Source of the DNA: Bacteroidota bacterium
GTDB lineage: Bacteria; Bacteroidota; Bacteroidia; B-17B0; Aurantibacillaceae
DNA: 64,000 nt
Direction of reading: 5' to 3'
NCBI GenBank assembly: GCA_025362395.1
Contig: JANYGK010000078.1
Location: forward strand, 34,154 to 98,153
The translations under genes were made by a program, and so were the position numbers. Under the pieces are notes generated by a model. The model was not told the origin of the DNA. It made no database searches and saw only the letters and a program-made list of their open reading frames with translations. How positions within the stretch are numbered: the stretch's first letter is position 1; each line of letters opens with the position of its first letter. This document shows, piece by piece, positions 8,743-16,395 of this stretch.

Positions 8743-9585
8743 TTAATCAAACGTTTCAAAATTGGTTCCGTCAAAGCTTGCAAATACCATTTTAGGAAAC
8801 GAATCTTGGTGATATACATTTCCTTCTTTATCAATGGCAATAGCACCTGCAAAGCCGTCGTAAGGTTTTAATTCTGCAAACGTTCTGTCAAATGCTGCTT
8901 TAATAGACATCCCGTCCGTAACGCGTGTCACAATTTTAGTTGCAACAGAAGCGCTTACTATATCTTCGCCGACGCCTGTGCAACTCACGCCGCAAAAGGC
9001 ATTAGCATAATTTCCAGCTGTAGTAGCTGAATCAGAAATTCTTCCCGGCATTTCAAACCCTTTACCGCCGGTTGATGTAGCGGCAGCAATGTTTCCTTTA
9101 GCGTCTAACGCTACACAGCCTACCGTACCTGTTCCTTGTGCAGCAACTTTTTCTTCATACTCTTTTCTGCGTTGAGGAATTTCCGTGCTGAATTTTTCGA
9201 AACCGTTCTTTCTTGCGAAACTTATTGCTCCTTCTCCTCCTAAAACACGGTCATCGTAAGTAAATAATTTTTCTGCTACCCTGATCGGGTTTTTTACGTC
9301 TTCAATATTAATAACACCGCTAAACCTTTCAGTAACACTATCCATCATGGAAGCGCTCATTCTTATCTTTCCGTCGCTTTGGATCTGTGAACCGATGCCC
9401 GCGTTAAACAATTCATCATTTTCCATTTGCTCTACTGCATATACGATGGTTTCTAAAGCCGTATGGTTTTTTAAGTATTCATACGATTGTTTTACAATGC
9501 GTTCCAAAGCATCTTGTTTGGCTTTTTTAGTCTCGTGAGATTGGGATGATTCACTGAAAAATCCGCCGTGTATAATGAGTTTCAT
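8743..9585 (-). CDS. Isoaspartyl peptidase / plant-type L-asparaginase
   Basis: This 280-residue Ntn-hydrolase belongs to the T2 family. The autocleavage site and catalytic nucleophile is T154 in 'GTGTVGCVALD', which would split the precursor into alpha and beta chains. The family's 'STGGKGFEMPGRISDS' segment and the GNYAN motif follow. No signal peptide is present (it begins MKLIIHGG), so it should be cytosolic. Such enzymes remove isoaspartyl dipeptides from protein turnover and have some asparaginase activity. The length is slightly short for the family but contains both chains. It is the promoter-proximal gene of the isoaspartyl peptidase-ribD-EamA-yigZ series. Confidence 0.9.
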   Translation of the reverse strand: MKLIIHGGFFSESSQSHETKKAKQDALERIVKQSYEYLKNHTALETIVYAVEQMENDELFNAGIGSQIQSDGKIRMSASMMDSVTERFSGVINIEDVKNPIRVAEKLFTYDDRVLGGEGAISFARKNGFEKFSTEIPQRRKEYEEKVAAQGTGTVGCVALDAKGNIAAATSTGGKGFEMPGRISDSATTAGNYANAFCGVSCTGVGEDIVSASVATKIVTRVTDGMSIKAAFDRTFAELKPYDGFAGAIAIDKEGNVYHQDSFPKMVFASFDGTNFETFD

Positions 9586-9710
9586 ATCTTATAAAATTTG
9601 AATGTGTATCCTTAAATATGTAATCCCTATGCCGGCAAACGCTATTTAAGTTCCTTATACAATAATAAGCAATGATTTGCTTTTTCCGGAACGTTTTGCT
9701 TAAAAAAGTT

Positions 9711-9718
9711 TACTTTTG
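9711..9718 (+). promoter_or_regulatory. Bacteroidota -7 box of yicC (TACTTTTG)
   Basis: TACTTTTG is an exact match to the TAnnTTTG consensus and ends only 3 nt before the yicC ATG at 9722. No well-spaced -33 TTTG is seen (a TTTTG ends 12 nt upstream). If used, the transcript would be leaderless or nearly so. Confidence 0.5.
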
Positions 9719-9721
9719 TCT

Positions 9722-10591
9722 ATGCTAAAATCAATGACAGGCTTTGGGAAAGCCTCACAAGAGTTCGAGAGTAAAACCGTAAATGTTGAGATCCGTTCTT
9801 TAAACAGTAAAAATGTAGATTTAAATTTACGATTATCGTCTGTTTACCGTGATAAGGAACACGAATTAAAAAGTGAGATCGCCAAATTACTGGAACGCGG
9901 AAAAATTGATCTGTCGGTGTATGTAGAATCTAAGATCCGTGAAACGCCTGTTGAAGTAAATACCGACTTGGCAAAAGCATATTATGAAAAAATTAAGCAA
10001 TTGGCCATAGAGCTTAATGAACCTACCACAAATTTACTAGCGCAGGTTTTAAAAATGCCCGATGTATTAAAATCAGAACGTAAAGAACCTAACGAGCAGG
10101 ATTGGAAAGACATTCACACGGTTATTTTAAAAGCCATAGAAGGTTTAAATACATTCAGGGAAGACGAAGGTAAGTCTATTGAAAAAGATTTTGAAGACCG
10201 GTTGAAAGTAATAAGCGATGCTTTGGAAAGCATAAAAGCACACGATGCAAGTCGCATTCAAAATATTAAAGACCGTATTAAAAAGAATTTAGACGAAGTA
10301 GTAGGCGCTGATAAAGTGGATAAAAACCGCTTTGAGCAAGAGCTTATTTACTACATTGAAAAGTTGGATATTAACGAAGAAAAAGTGCGTTTAAAAACAC
10401 ATTTGGATTATTTTATAAAAACGATGAAAGAGCCTGCCGGCGGCAGAAAGCTTAACTTTATAGGACAGGAAATAGGACGTGAAATAAATACCATCGGTTC
10501 AAAAGCCAATGATGCTGAAATGCAAAAATTAGTGGTGTTGATGAAAGATGAATTAGAAAAAATAAAAGAACAAACCAATAACGTACTGTAA
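9722..10591 (+). CDS. yicC: YicC family endoribonuclease
   Basis: This 289-residue protein has the two hallmark YicC segments: the N-terminal 'MLKSMTGFGKASQ' (YicC_N) and a C-terminal DUF1732 block ending with 'RKLNFIGQEIGREINTIGSKAND'. The middle is charged and helical. Enterobacterial YicC is an endoribonuclease that affects small-RNA turnover. The ATG at 9722 is preferred over the TTG two codons upstream because the conserved sequence begins there and the TTG lies inside the -7 box. The stop codon overlaps the next gene's start (TAATG), making it the head of a four-gene operon. Its usual neighbour gmk is absent. Confidence 0.92.
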   Translation: MLKSMTGFGKASQEFESKTVNVEIRSLNSKNVDLNLRLSSVYRDKEHELKSEIAKLLERGKIDLSVYVESKIRETPVEVNTDLAKAYYEKIKQLAIELNEPTTNLLAQVLKMPDVLKSERKEPNEQDWKDIHTVILKAIEGLNTFREDEGKSIEKDFEDRLKVISDALESIKAHDASRIQNIKDRIKKNLDEVVGADKVDKNRFEQELIYYIEKLDINEEKVRLKTHLDYFIKTMKEPAGGRKLNFIGQEIGREINTIGSKANDAEMQKLVVLMKDELEKIKEQTNNVL

Positions 10592-10860
10592 TGCGCTTAT
10601 ATAAACTTTCAGGATATTTATCGGTTATATTCGGCATACTGTGTTGTGTGTTCATTATTTTAAGCGTTGTTACAAAACATCCGATTTACCTTGTGCCGGC
10701 CCTGGTCAACACATTTTTAGGATTTATTTTTTCGATCATTAATATTTATTTAAACGCAAAGTACGAGATCTCGAAAAAAAATTTCAGCTTAGGTTTCGGA
10801 GGATTGGTCCTTTCTTCTATTCCTGTTATCTTTTTAATGGTCATCATTTTTAAACACTAA
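10591..10860 (+). CDS. Small integral membrane protein, unknown function
   Basis: This 89-residue protein has three hydrophobic segments (about residues 8-28, 32-52 and 66-87) and a short basic loop 'NAKYEISKKN' between the last two. It resembles the DUF4190-like small helical membrane proteins only in general character, and I do not recognise a specific family. Its ATG overlaps the yicC stop, and ubiA begins 2 bp after it ends. It is therefore translated as part of the operon, which is the main reason to accept so short a frame as a real gene. Confidence 0.72.
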   Translation: MRLYKLSGYLSVIFGILCCVFIILSVVTKHPIYLVPALVNTFLGFIFSIINIYLNAKYEISKKNFSLGFGGLVLSSIPVIFLMVIIFKH

Positions 10861-10862
10861 AC

Positions 10863-11717
10863 ATGGGCACAGTAAAACAGTATTTATCGCTTGTAAAATT
10901 CAGCCATACTATTTTCGCATTACCATTTGCACTTATAGGCTTTATGCTTTCCATTCACGAAGGCTACACATTTTCATTAAAATTATTTTTACTGGTATTA
11001 GCCTGTATGGCCACTGCCCGCAATTCGGCCATGGCGTTTAACCGTTATATTGATCGTAAGTTTGATGCATTGAACCCGCGAACCGCTATTCGAGAGATCC
11101 CTGCAGGCATTATAAACCCGGGTAATGCGTTATTTTTTATTATTTTAAATTCAGCCTTATTTATTACAGCCACTTATTTTATTAATAGCATTTGCTTTTA
11201 CCTTTCACCGGTCGCTTTATTCGTTATTTTATTTTACAGTTACACCAAGCGTTTTACCCCCTTATGCCATTTAGTATTGGGTGTAGGTCTTTCCCTTGCC
11301 CCTATTGGCGCTTATTTAGCGGTAACCGGTCATTTTGCATGGCTTCCTTTATTATTTTCTTTCACTGTGTTTTGTTGGGTAAGCGGCTTCGATATTATTT
11401 ATGCTTTGCAGGATGAAACCTTCGACCGTGAGCATCATCTTAATTCTATTCCCGTATTATTAGGAACTAAAGGGGCTTTGCGCTTTTCGGAAGTATTACA
11501 CGCCTTTGGCATTGCCTTTGTTATTACGGCAGGCTATTACGGGCATTTCAATTTCTTGTATTGGTTAGGTGTCGTGTTTTTTATTGGTTTAATTATTTAT
11601 CAGCACAGCATCGTAAAACCAAATGATCTGTCGAGGGTAAATTTAGCCTTTGGCACAACTAACGGCATTGCCAGTGTGGTATTTGCAACCTTTACTATTG
11701 CTTCCCTTTTTATTTAA
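10863..11717 (+). CDS. UbiA-family prenyltransferase (4-hydroxybenzoate polyprenyltransferase-like)
   Basis: This 284-residue membrane protein has about nine transmembrane helices. Both aspartate-rich prenyl-diphosphate sites of the UbiA superfamily are present: 'NRYIDRKFDALNPRTAIREIP' around residues 60-80 (NxxxDxxxD) and 'DIIYALQDETFDREHHLNSIP' around 170-190. The sequence around both motifs fits the UbiA-like group found in organisms lacking ubiquinone. There it attaches the polyprenyl tail in quinone synthesis and may correspond to MqnP of the futalosine menaquinone route. The window has no other menaquinone gene to confirm this. The stop overlaps the sanA start (TAATG). Confidence 0.85.
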   Translation: MGTVKQYLSLVKFSHTIFALPFALIGFMLSIHEGYTFSLKLFLLVLACMATARNSAMAFNRYIDRKFDALNPRTAIREIPAGIINPGNALFFIILNSALFITATYFINSICFYLSPVALFVILFYSYTKRFTPLCHLVLGVGLSLAPIGAYLAVTGHFAWLPLLFSFTVFCWVSGFDIIYALQDETFDREHHLNSIPVLLGTKGALRFSEVLHAFGIAFVITAGYYGHFNFLYWLGVVFFIGLIIYQHSIVKPNDLSRVNLAFGTTNGIASVVFATFTIASLFI

Positions 11718-12373
11718 TGAAAGCGTTTATCGTAACATACAAACGTTTCTTTAAAGCAGTAACGTTTGTATTGGTTGGTTGTATCCTTGCTTTATTTATT
11801 TGCAACCGTTGGATCAATTCTTCCACCTCCTCACAGCTTTACACACAAGCAGAAAACATTCCTCCGCATAAGATCGGGTTGGTGTTAGGCGCTTCTAAAA
11901 ACACGGTGAGAGGGACGAACAATATGTATTTTACCTACCGCATACAGGCCGCTTATACTTTATTTAAGTTAAAAAAAGTCCGGTATTTATTACTAAGCGG
12001 CGACAATCACATTAAAGGTTACGATGAGCCTTCCGACATGCGGGAAGCCTTGATCTTATTGGGTGTGCCGGACTCCTGCATTATTTTGGATTACGCGGGC
12101 TTCCGAACTTTAGACAGCGTGGTAAGATGCAAAGAAGTGTTTGGTGAAGATTCTATTACTGTTATTTCGCAGGAGTTTCATAACCAACGCGCTTTGTTTA
12201 TTGCCAATAAAAATAAGATCAGCGCTATTGGATTTAACGCCAAAGAGGTCAATAAAAATTATTCGTTCAAAACAAAAGTTCGCGAATATTTTGCGCGTGT
12301 AAAATGTGTGTTGGATATTTATCTGCTCCATACTTCTCCAAAGTTTTTAGGAGAAAAAATTAAGATCGGGTAA
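11717..12373 (+). CDS. sanA: SanA/YdcF-like DUF218 envelope protein
   Basis: This 218-residue protein has one N-terminal transmembrane segment (about residues 14-28) and a DUF218 domain. Motifs are 'GLVLGASKNTVRG', 'LLLSGDNHIKGYDEPSDM', 'DYAGFRTLDSVVRCKEVFG' and 'VISQEFHNQRALFIA'. The enterobacterial SanA protein is linked to envelope barrier function (vancomycin exclusion at high temperature). The DUF218 fold suggests a phosphate- or nucleotide-binding enzyme, but the substrate is not known. This is the last gene of the yicC operon; a strong bidirectional terminator follows 18 bp later. Confidence 0.88.
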   Translation: MKAFIVTYKRFFKAVTFVLVGCILALFICNRWINSSTSSQLYTQAENIPPHKIGLVLGASKNTVRGTNNMYFTYRIQAAYTLFKLKKVRYLLLSGDNHIKGYDEPSDMREALILLGVPDSCIILDYAGFRTLDSVVRCKEVFGEDSITVISQEFHNQRALFIANKNKISAIGFNAKEVNKNYSFKTKVREYFARVKCVLDIYLLHTSPKFLGEKIKIG

Positions 12374-12390
12374 TAAAAAATTATCAATAA

Positions 12391-12424
12391 AAAAGCCGGT
12401 TATACTAAAAACCGGCTTTTTTTT
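12391..12424. terminator. Bidirectional intrinsic terminator between sanA and coxIV
   Basis: Perfect 11-bp inverted repeat AAAAGCCGGTT (12391-12401) / AACCGGCTTTT (12410-12420) with an 8-nt loop. A T-run follows on the plus strand and an A-run lies on the left side, so it can end transcription from both directions. Confidence 0.9.
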
Positions 12425-12440
12425 ATATTTTGAAAATTGC

Positions 12441-12926
12441 TTAGTGCTGTACTTCTTCTTTAGCCTGACCATGTTCTTCGAGGATAGCATCTTCATGATG
12501 CCCGTGACCCGCTCTTAATTTTTCCTGTTGATGAATTAAAATAGGATCAACCCTGGTACGGTTTATAGGTTCGCCGCTATAAACTCCTTCATCTAAGATA
12601 ATGAAGATACCATAGCTCATAAACGTAATGTATGGGGTTAGGATAATGTATTTTAGAAATCGAACCTCATGACCCAGGTGCATAAAAGATAGAATAATAT
12701 AACCCGCTTTTAAAATAGTTAAGCCGATGAATAAAAACTTAAGCCATGTAGCGCCCGTCCAACCACGGCCCGGAGCTAATGAACCCATTACTAATTCGAA
12801 AATAGTAATAGCAAGCATGATCCAAAATACTCTCCATAATGTTTTTCTTGTTTGCTTTCCTTCTTCCTCACTGTGGTGAGCCATGTGTTCGTATGAAGGA
12901 TAATCATCGTGAAATTCTGCTGACAT
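12441..12926 (-). CDS. Cytochrome c oxidase subunit IV (CoxD/CyoD-like)
   Basis: This 161-residue protein has three transmembrane helices (about residues 33-49, 62-80 and 90-111) in the pattern of small prokaryotic subunit IV proteins. 'LFIGLTILKAGYIILSFMHLGHE' lies in the middle. The C-terminal tail after residue 135 is rich in His and Glu (GHGHHEDAILEEHGQ). This may bind metal, but such tails are common in the family. It is the last gene of the cyoE-coxIII-coxIII-coxIV operon. SCO1 and DUF420 genes, often found downstream in Bacteroidota, are absent; the terminator and convergent sanA follow directly. Confidence 0.85.
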   Translation of the reverse strand: MSAEFHDDYPSYEHMAHHSEEEGKQTRKTLWRVFWIMLAITIFELVMGSLAPGRGWTGATWLKFLFIGLTILKAGYIILSFMHLGHEVRFLKYIILTPYITFMSYGIFIILDEGVYSGEPINRTRVDPILIHQQEKLRAGHGHHEDAILEEHGQAKEEVQH

Positions 12927-12977
12927 AATTAAAGATTTTTAGTGTTTAGTTATAATTTAATAGATGTACTAATTTAT

Positions 12978-13703
12978 TTACAATAGGTAGAAGAAGGTAA
13001 AGACGAATACCCAAACCAAATCTACAAAGTGCCAGTATAAACCAACTTTTTCGATCATTTCATAATGGCCTCTTCTTTCGTAAGTGCCTTTTAATACGTT
13101 TAGGAAAATAATAAGGTTGATACAAACACCTGAGAATACGTGGAATCCGTGGAATCCTGTAATAAAGAAGAAGTAATTAGCGAATTGGGGCACGCCATAT
13201 TCGTTAACTGTCATGTTAGCTCCGTAAATTACTTTCTCTACGTATTTACCGCTATCCATATCCCATACGTGACGTAAAGCACCATCAGCAGTACCGTGAA
13301 TAAAATGGAACCACTCCCAAGCCTGTGAGCCAACAAATGTTGCACCACCAACAATGGTCCAGAACATCCACATGATCACTTTCTTTTTATCATTTCTGTG
13401 TCCTGCTTCAACGGCTAATACCATTGTTACAGAAGACATAATCAAAATAAAGGTCATTAAACCCACATAAGCTAAAGGCAAATGTTTTTCAATAAACGGG
13501 AAGTGAGTAAACACGTTTTCCGCTTTTGGCCAAACATCAGCATATTTATGACGAATAAAGCCATAAGACACTAATAAACCACCGAATGTTAAGGCATCCG
13601 ATACCAGGAAAAACCACATCATCATTTTTCCGTAACTAACGCGGAATGGTGACTGGCCGCCACCCCAAGCTTCTTTTGAACTGATTTCTGTACTGTGAGA
13701 CAT
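12978..13703 (-). CDS. Heme-copper oxidase subunit III (first-type, 241 aa)
   Basis: This is a CoxC/CyoC-type subunit of the terminal oxidase. About seven hydrophobic helices include 'MMMWFFLVSDALTFGGLLVS', 'GSQAWEWFHFIHG' and the family ending 'GLYWHFVDLVWVFVFTFFYLL'. The motif 'FFFITGFHGFHVFSGV' carries the conserved FHxxH pattern. Subunit III stabilises the catalytic subunit I and the proton pathway entrance. It lies 48 bp after another, shorter subunit III gene; paired subunit III genes are normal in Bacteroidota. Subunits I and II are not in this window. Confidence 0.92.
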   Translation of the reverse strand: MSHSTEISSKEAWGGGQSPFRVSYGKMMMWFFLVSDALTFGGLLVSYGFIRHKYADVWPKAENVFTHFPFIEKHLPLAYVGLMTFILIMSSVTMVLAVEAGHRNDKKKVIMWMFWTIVGGATFVGSQAWEWFHFIHGTADGALRHVWDMDSGKYVEKVIYGANMTVNEYGVPQFANYFFFITGFHGFHVFSGVCINLIIFLNVLKGTYERRGHYEMIEKVGLYWHFVDLVWVFVFTFFYLL

Positions 13704-13751
13704 AATTAAAATTTTATGTTTTAACTGTTTTTATGAAATAATGGTGCAAGT

Positions 13752-14351
13752 TTAACGAATATAATAGAGAAATAAAAACAAATACACCCATAAAATATCA
13801 AGAAAATGCCAATAAATGGAAGTGAGCTCCAAACCAAGCGTATCTTCCTTGGTATACTTGCCTCTTATGCTATTTATAAGCGTTACAAATAAGGCAATAA
13901 GCCCCCCAAACAAGTGAGCAAGATGTAAACCGGTTAGCGCATATAAAAAAGACCCTGCCGCATTGGAATATTTACCGGCAAATACAATGCCTTTAGCCGT
14001 TAATTCGTTCCAGCCTGCAAACTGTGCAAAGGTAAAGGCTATTCCTAATGCAAACGTTAATAAAATGCCAATAATAACACCGGGTTTGTTATTTCGTTTT
14101 GCCATTTGAAGCGACATAAATAATGTGATGCTGCTTGTAATGATCAAAGCCGTACTCAGAAAAAAAGCATTTGGCAAATTAAACAACAGCCAGTTCCCAT
14201 TATCTGCCCTTACAACATAGGCGCTTGTCAGGCCCGCAAATAACATCACAATGCTTATTATTCCTATCCATAGTAAAGGTTTTGCCGCTTTACGTTTAGC
14301 CGCCGCTAATTCGGCTTTGTACGTAGGACTTGGTTTATATATTTCTTCCAT
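13752..14351 (-). CDS. Heme-copper oxidase subunit III (second-type, 199 aa)
   Basis: This 199-residue protein has five hydrophobic helices. Subunit III hallmarks are 'AYVVRADNGNWLLFNLPN' in the first loop, 'SFLYALTGLHLAHLFGGLIALF' (the GxHxxH-like motif), and a terminal 'SIYWHFLDILWVYLFLFLYYIR'. Its N-terminus is basic and cytosolic. It follows cyoE by 4 bp and precedes the larger subunit III gene. The two probably act together in one cytochrome c oxidase complex; this is the phylum's usual arrangement, inferred here from gene order. Confidence 0.9.
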   Translation of the reverse strand: MEEIYKPSPTYKAELAAAKRKAAKPLLWIGIISIVMLFAGLTSAYVVRADNGNWLLFNLPNAFFLSTALIITSSITLFMSLQMAKRNNKPGVIIGILLTFALGIAFTFAQFAGWNELTAKGIVFAGKYSNAAGSFLYALTGLHLAHLFGGLIALFVTLINSIRGKYTKEDTLGLELTSIYWHFLDILWVYLFLFLYYIR

Positions 14352-14355
14352 AATA

Positions 14356-15267
14356 TTAGAGTATAAATTTGTGGCCGACCATTAATGCTAACTGTACAAC
14401 CGGTAAATAAATAAATGAGCCGAACATAAGTTTACGGGCGGCTTCAATAGTGCTTGTTCTGTATAAATTATACGCTTGGTATGAAAACAGAAAACCCATG
14501 AAACTAACAATGGCAGCGGAGACCCAACCTGTATAACCAAACACATAAGGTGTTAAGGCTAGTGGAAATAAAGACATGGTATAAATTAAGATTTGGGAGC
14601 GGGTTATTTTATCACGCCCGCCTTTAGATGGCAGCATAAAAAAACCGGCACGTTGATAATCATCATGACTTACCCAGGCAATAGCCCAAAAGTGAGGGAA
14701 CTGCCAGAAAAACTGTATAAAAAATAATAGCAATGCGAAAAAAGTAATATTCCCGAAGCCTTCGGTTGCAGCCACAGCGCCTATTAAGGTTGGAAATGCT
14801 CCCGGGAACGCTCCTACAAATACAGAAAAAGGGGTTACTTTTTTTAAAGGTGTATAAACCAAGGCATATAAAATAATAGAAATAAAACCAACAATACCGC
14901 TTAACGGATTTGTAAATACCCATAATAAAACCGTACCTGTAACACCGCAAACAGTACAAAAAACAAAGGCTTCCCCTGTTGATAAATTGCCTGTTGGCAG
15001 AGGCCTTAACTTTGTACGGTTCATTAATTTATCAAGGTCTTTTTCAATAATTTGGTTGAAGCCGTTTGCAGCTGAAGTAACCAAAAAACCGCCTACGCAA
15101 ATAGCCATCACATGTTGCCAGGTATACGATTCGGCTACCGTAAAATAGGTTATAATTGCGGAAAACACTACCAATGCCGATAAGGTAAATTTAGTGAGCT
15201 TAAAAAGCGATTGAATTTTACTATAGGAAATAGTTTCGGTATTTACAATATGTTGCGCAGTTTGCAA
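14356..15267 (-). CDS. cyoE: Protoheme IX farnesyltransferase (heme O synthase)
   Basis: This 303-residue UbiA-superfamily membrane enzyme farnesylates heme b to heme o, the first step towards heme a for the oxidase encoded next to it. The first Asp-rich motif is 'NGFNQIIEKDLDKLMNRT' (N71, D77) followed by KLRPLPTG. The second region, 'AWVSHDDYQRAGFFMLPSKGG', is diagnostic for CyoE/CtaB. About nine helices are visible. No ATG lies upstream of the conserved region, so the start is TTG 15267. A consensus -7 box ends 7 nt before it, suggesting a leaderless message. It heads the respiratory operon. Confidence 0.92.
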   Translation of the reverse strand: MQTAQHIVNTETISYSKIQSLFKLTKFTLSALVVFSAIITYFTVAESYTWQHVMAICVGGFLVTSAANGFNQIIEKDLDKLMNRTKLRPLPTGNLSTGEAFVFCTVCGVTGTVLLWVFTNPLSGIVGFISIILYALVYTPLKKVTPFSVFVGAFPGAFPTLIGAVAATEGFGNITFFALLLFFIQFFWQFPHFWAIAWVSHDDYQRAGFFMLPSKGGRDKITRSQILIYTMSLFPLALTPYVFGYTGWVSAAIVSFMGFLFSYQAYNLYRTSTIEAARKLMFGSFIYLPVVQLALMVGHKFIL

Positions 15268-15274
15268 AGCGGTA

Positions 15275-15282
15275 CAAATTTA
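15275..15282 (-). promoter_or_regulatory. -7 box of the cyoE operon (TAAATTTG on the minus strand)
   Basis: On the minus strand, 15282 down to 15275 reads TAAATTTG, an exact TAnnTTTG match, ending 7 nt before the TTG start of cyoE. A clear -33 element was not identified. The shared 78-bp intergenic region also holds the divergent promoter of the glutathione peroxidase gene. Confidence 0.5.
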
Positions 15283-15289
15283 GGAATAA

Positions 15290-15322
15290 TTGCCGGTTTT
15301 TAAATTGATTAAACTATATTTG
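15290..15322 (+). promoter_or_regulatory. Promoter of the glutathione peroxidase gene
   Basis: TTG (15290-15292) is followed, after 22 nt, by TATATTTG (15315-15322), an exact TAnnTTTG -7 box. The expected start point lies about 17 nt ahead of the ATG at 15346. Confidence 0.55.
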
Positions 15323-15345
15323 TTAGTAATAAAACCATTATTAAA

Positions 15346-15879
15346 ATGAAAAAATTAGTTACCATAGCAATAGCAGCAGTTACCATGGCATTTACCACAT
15401 CGGGTACAAAAAACCTGCACGAGTTTAAAGTAAAAACTCTGGAAGGAAAAGAGTTTAATTTTGCCGACCTGAAAGGCAAAAAAGTATTAATTGTTAACAC
15501 GGCTTCTGAGTGCGGTTATACACCTCAGTACAAAGACCTTGAAGCGTTATATGAAAAATACAGCTCAAAAAATTTCGTCATCGTTGGTTTTCCATGCAAT
15601 GATTTTGGCGGACAAGAACCCGGCACAAGTACGGATATTAAAGCATTTTGTACTAAAAATTACGGCGTTACCTTCCCTATGACGGAAAAAATAAGTATTG
15701 CTACAAGCCCTGTTTACCAATGGTTAACATCAAAAGCACAGAATGGTGTTTTAGACGCGACCGTAAGATGGAACTTCAATAAATTTTTAATTGATGAAAA
15801 AGGAAATTTGGTAAAGTACTTTCCTTCTTCCGTAAAACCAATGGATGCTGAAATCACAAACTGGATCGAAGGAAAATAA
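15346..15879 (+). CDS. Exported glutathione peroxidase (thiol peroxidase family)
   Basis: This 177-residue cysteine-type GPx reduces hydroperoxides. The catalytic tetrad is complete: C56 (in 'NTASECGYTP'), Q90 ('FPCNDFGGQEPGT'), W142 and N143 ('RWNFNKFL'). The peroxidatic residue is Cys, not selenocysteine. The second cysteine C84 and C102 are candidates for the resolving thiol, and most bacterial members use thioredoxin instead of glutathione. The first 20 or so residues are a signal-like hydrophobic segment, so the enzyme is predicted outside the cytosol. It is divergently transcribed from the cytochrome oxidase operon, and protection near the respiratory chain is a reasonable inference. 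Confidence 0.92.
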   Translation: MKKLVTIAIAAVTMAFTTSGTKNLHEFKVKTLEGKEFNFADLKGKKVLIVNTASECGYTPQYKDLEALYEKYSSKNFVIVGFPCNDFGGQEPGTSTDIKAFCTKNYGVTFPMTEKISIATSPVYQWLTSKAQNGVLDATVRWNFNKFLIDEKGNLVKYFPSSVKPMDAEITNWIEGK

Positions 15880-15900
15880 GTTTAAATTATCTAAGTAATA

Positions 15901-15932
15901 AAAAAGGAACCGATGATTACCGGTTCCTTTTT
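15901..15932. terminator. Bidirectional terminator after glutathione peroxidase
   Basis: Perfect 12-bp inverted repeat AAAAAGGAACCG (15901-15912) / CGGTTCCTTTTT (15921-15932) with an 8-nt loop. It lies between convergent genes and has T-runs on both outgoing strands. Confidence 0.9.
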
Positions 15933-15965
15933 AGTTTTAAATCTTTACTGAAACTCTAATTGGAT

Positions 15966-16379
15966 TTATTTTACTACCTCTACTTTACTAACCCTGTAAG
16001 CTGTTTCTCCCTGCCAGAAGAAATTCTTTAATACCTCATCATAATACAATCTCACATGTTTCCCTTGCGAGCGTATTATTTCATTATAAACGGCTGTATC
16101 ATGCCTCGGCACCGAAAATTTCCAAATGCGGTTAGGCATAATGGTTCCGTCTCCTTCCGAAATACCTCCTAAGTTTAATTCGCCTTCGTAAGTTTTAAAT
16201 AAATAACCTTTGTGTGATGCTTTAATAACCACTCCTGTTCTGGCGCCATTCGAGTAAGATATACCACATATAAATACAAAAGTTATAAATAAAATAATAA
16301 TGCTTAAAAAGAAAATGATTAATCTTTTTCTCCATTTACTTTTTCTCGGGCTAACAGCCTGTTCGTTTGAATTATCCAT
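15966..16379 (-). CDS. Small membrane-anchored hypothetical protein
   Basis: This 137-residue protein has a basic N-terminus (PRKSKWRKR), one transmembrane helix (about residues 20-42) and an extracytoplasmic C-terminal domain. That domain contains 'SNGARTGVVIKASHKGYLFK', the phrase TYEGELNLGG, and a C-terminal 'VRLYYDEVLKNFFWQGETAY'. The 'GxRxGxVxKxSxKGxxFKTYEGxL' pattern recurs in Bacteroidota proteins that databases sometimes mislabel as 6-phosphogluconate dehydrogenase. Nothing here supports that activity, as no NADP-binding fold is present. It lies 16 bp downstream of proC on the same strand. Its function is unknown. Confidence 0.8.
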   Translation of the reverse strand: MDNSNEQAVSPRKSKWRKRLIIFFLSIIILFITFVFICGISYSNGARTGVVIKASHKGYLFKTYEGELNLGGISEGDGTIMPNRIWKFSVPRHDTAVYNEIIRSQGKHVRLYYDEVLKNFFWQGETAYRVSKVEVVK

Positions 16380-16395
16380 ATTACAAATTTAATTA

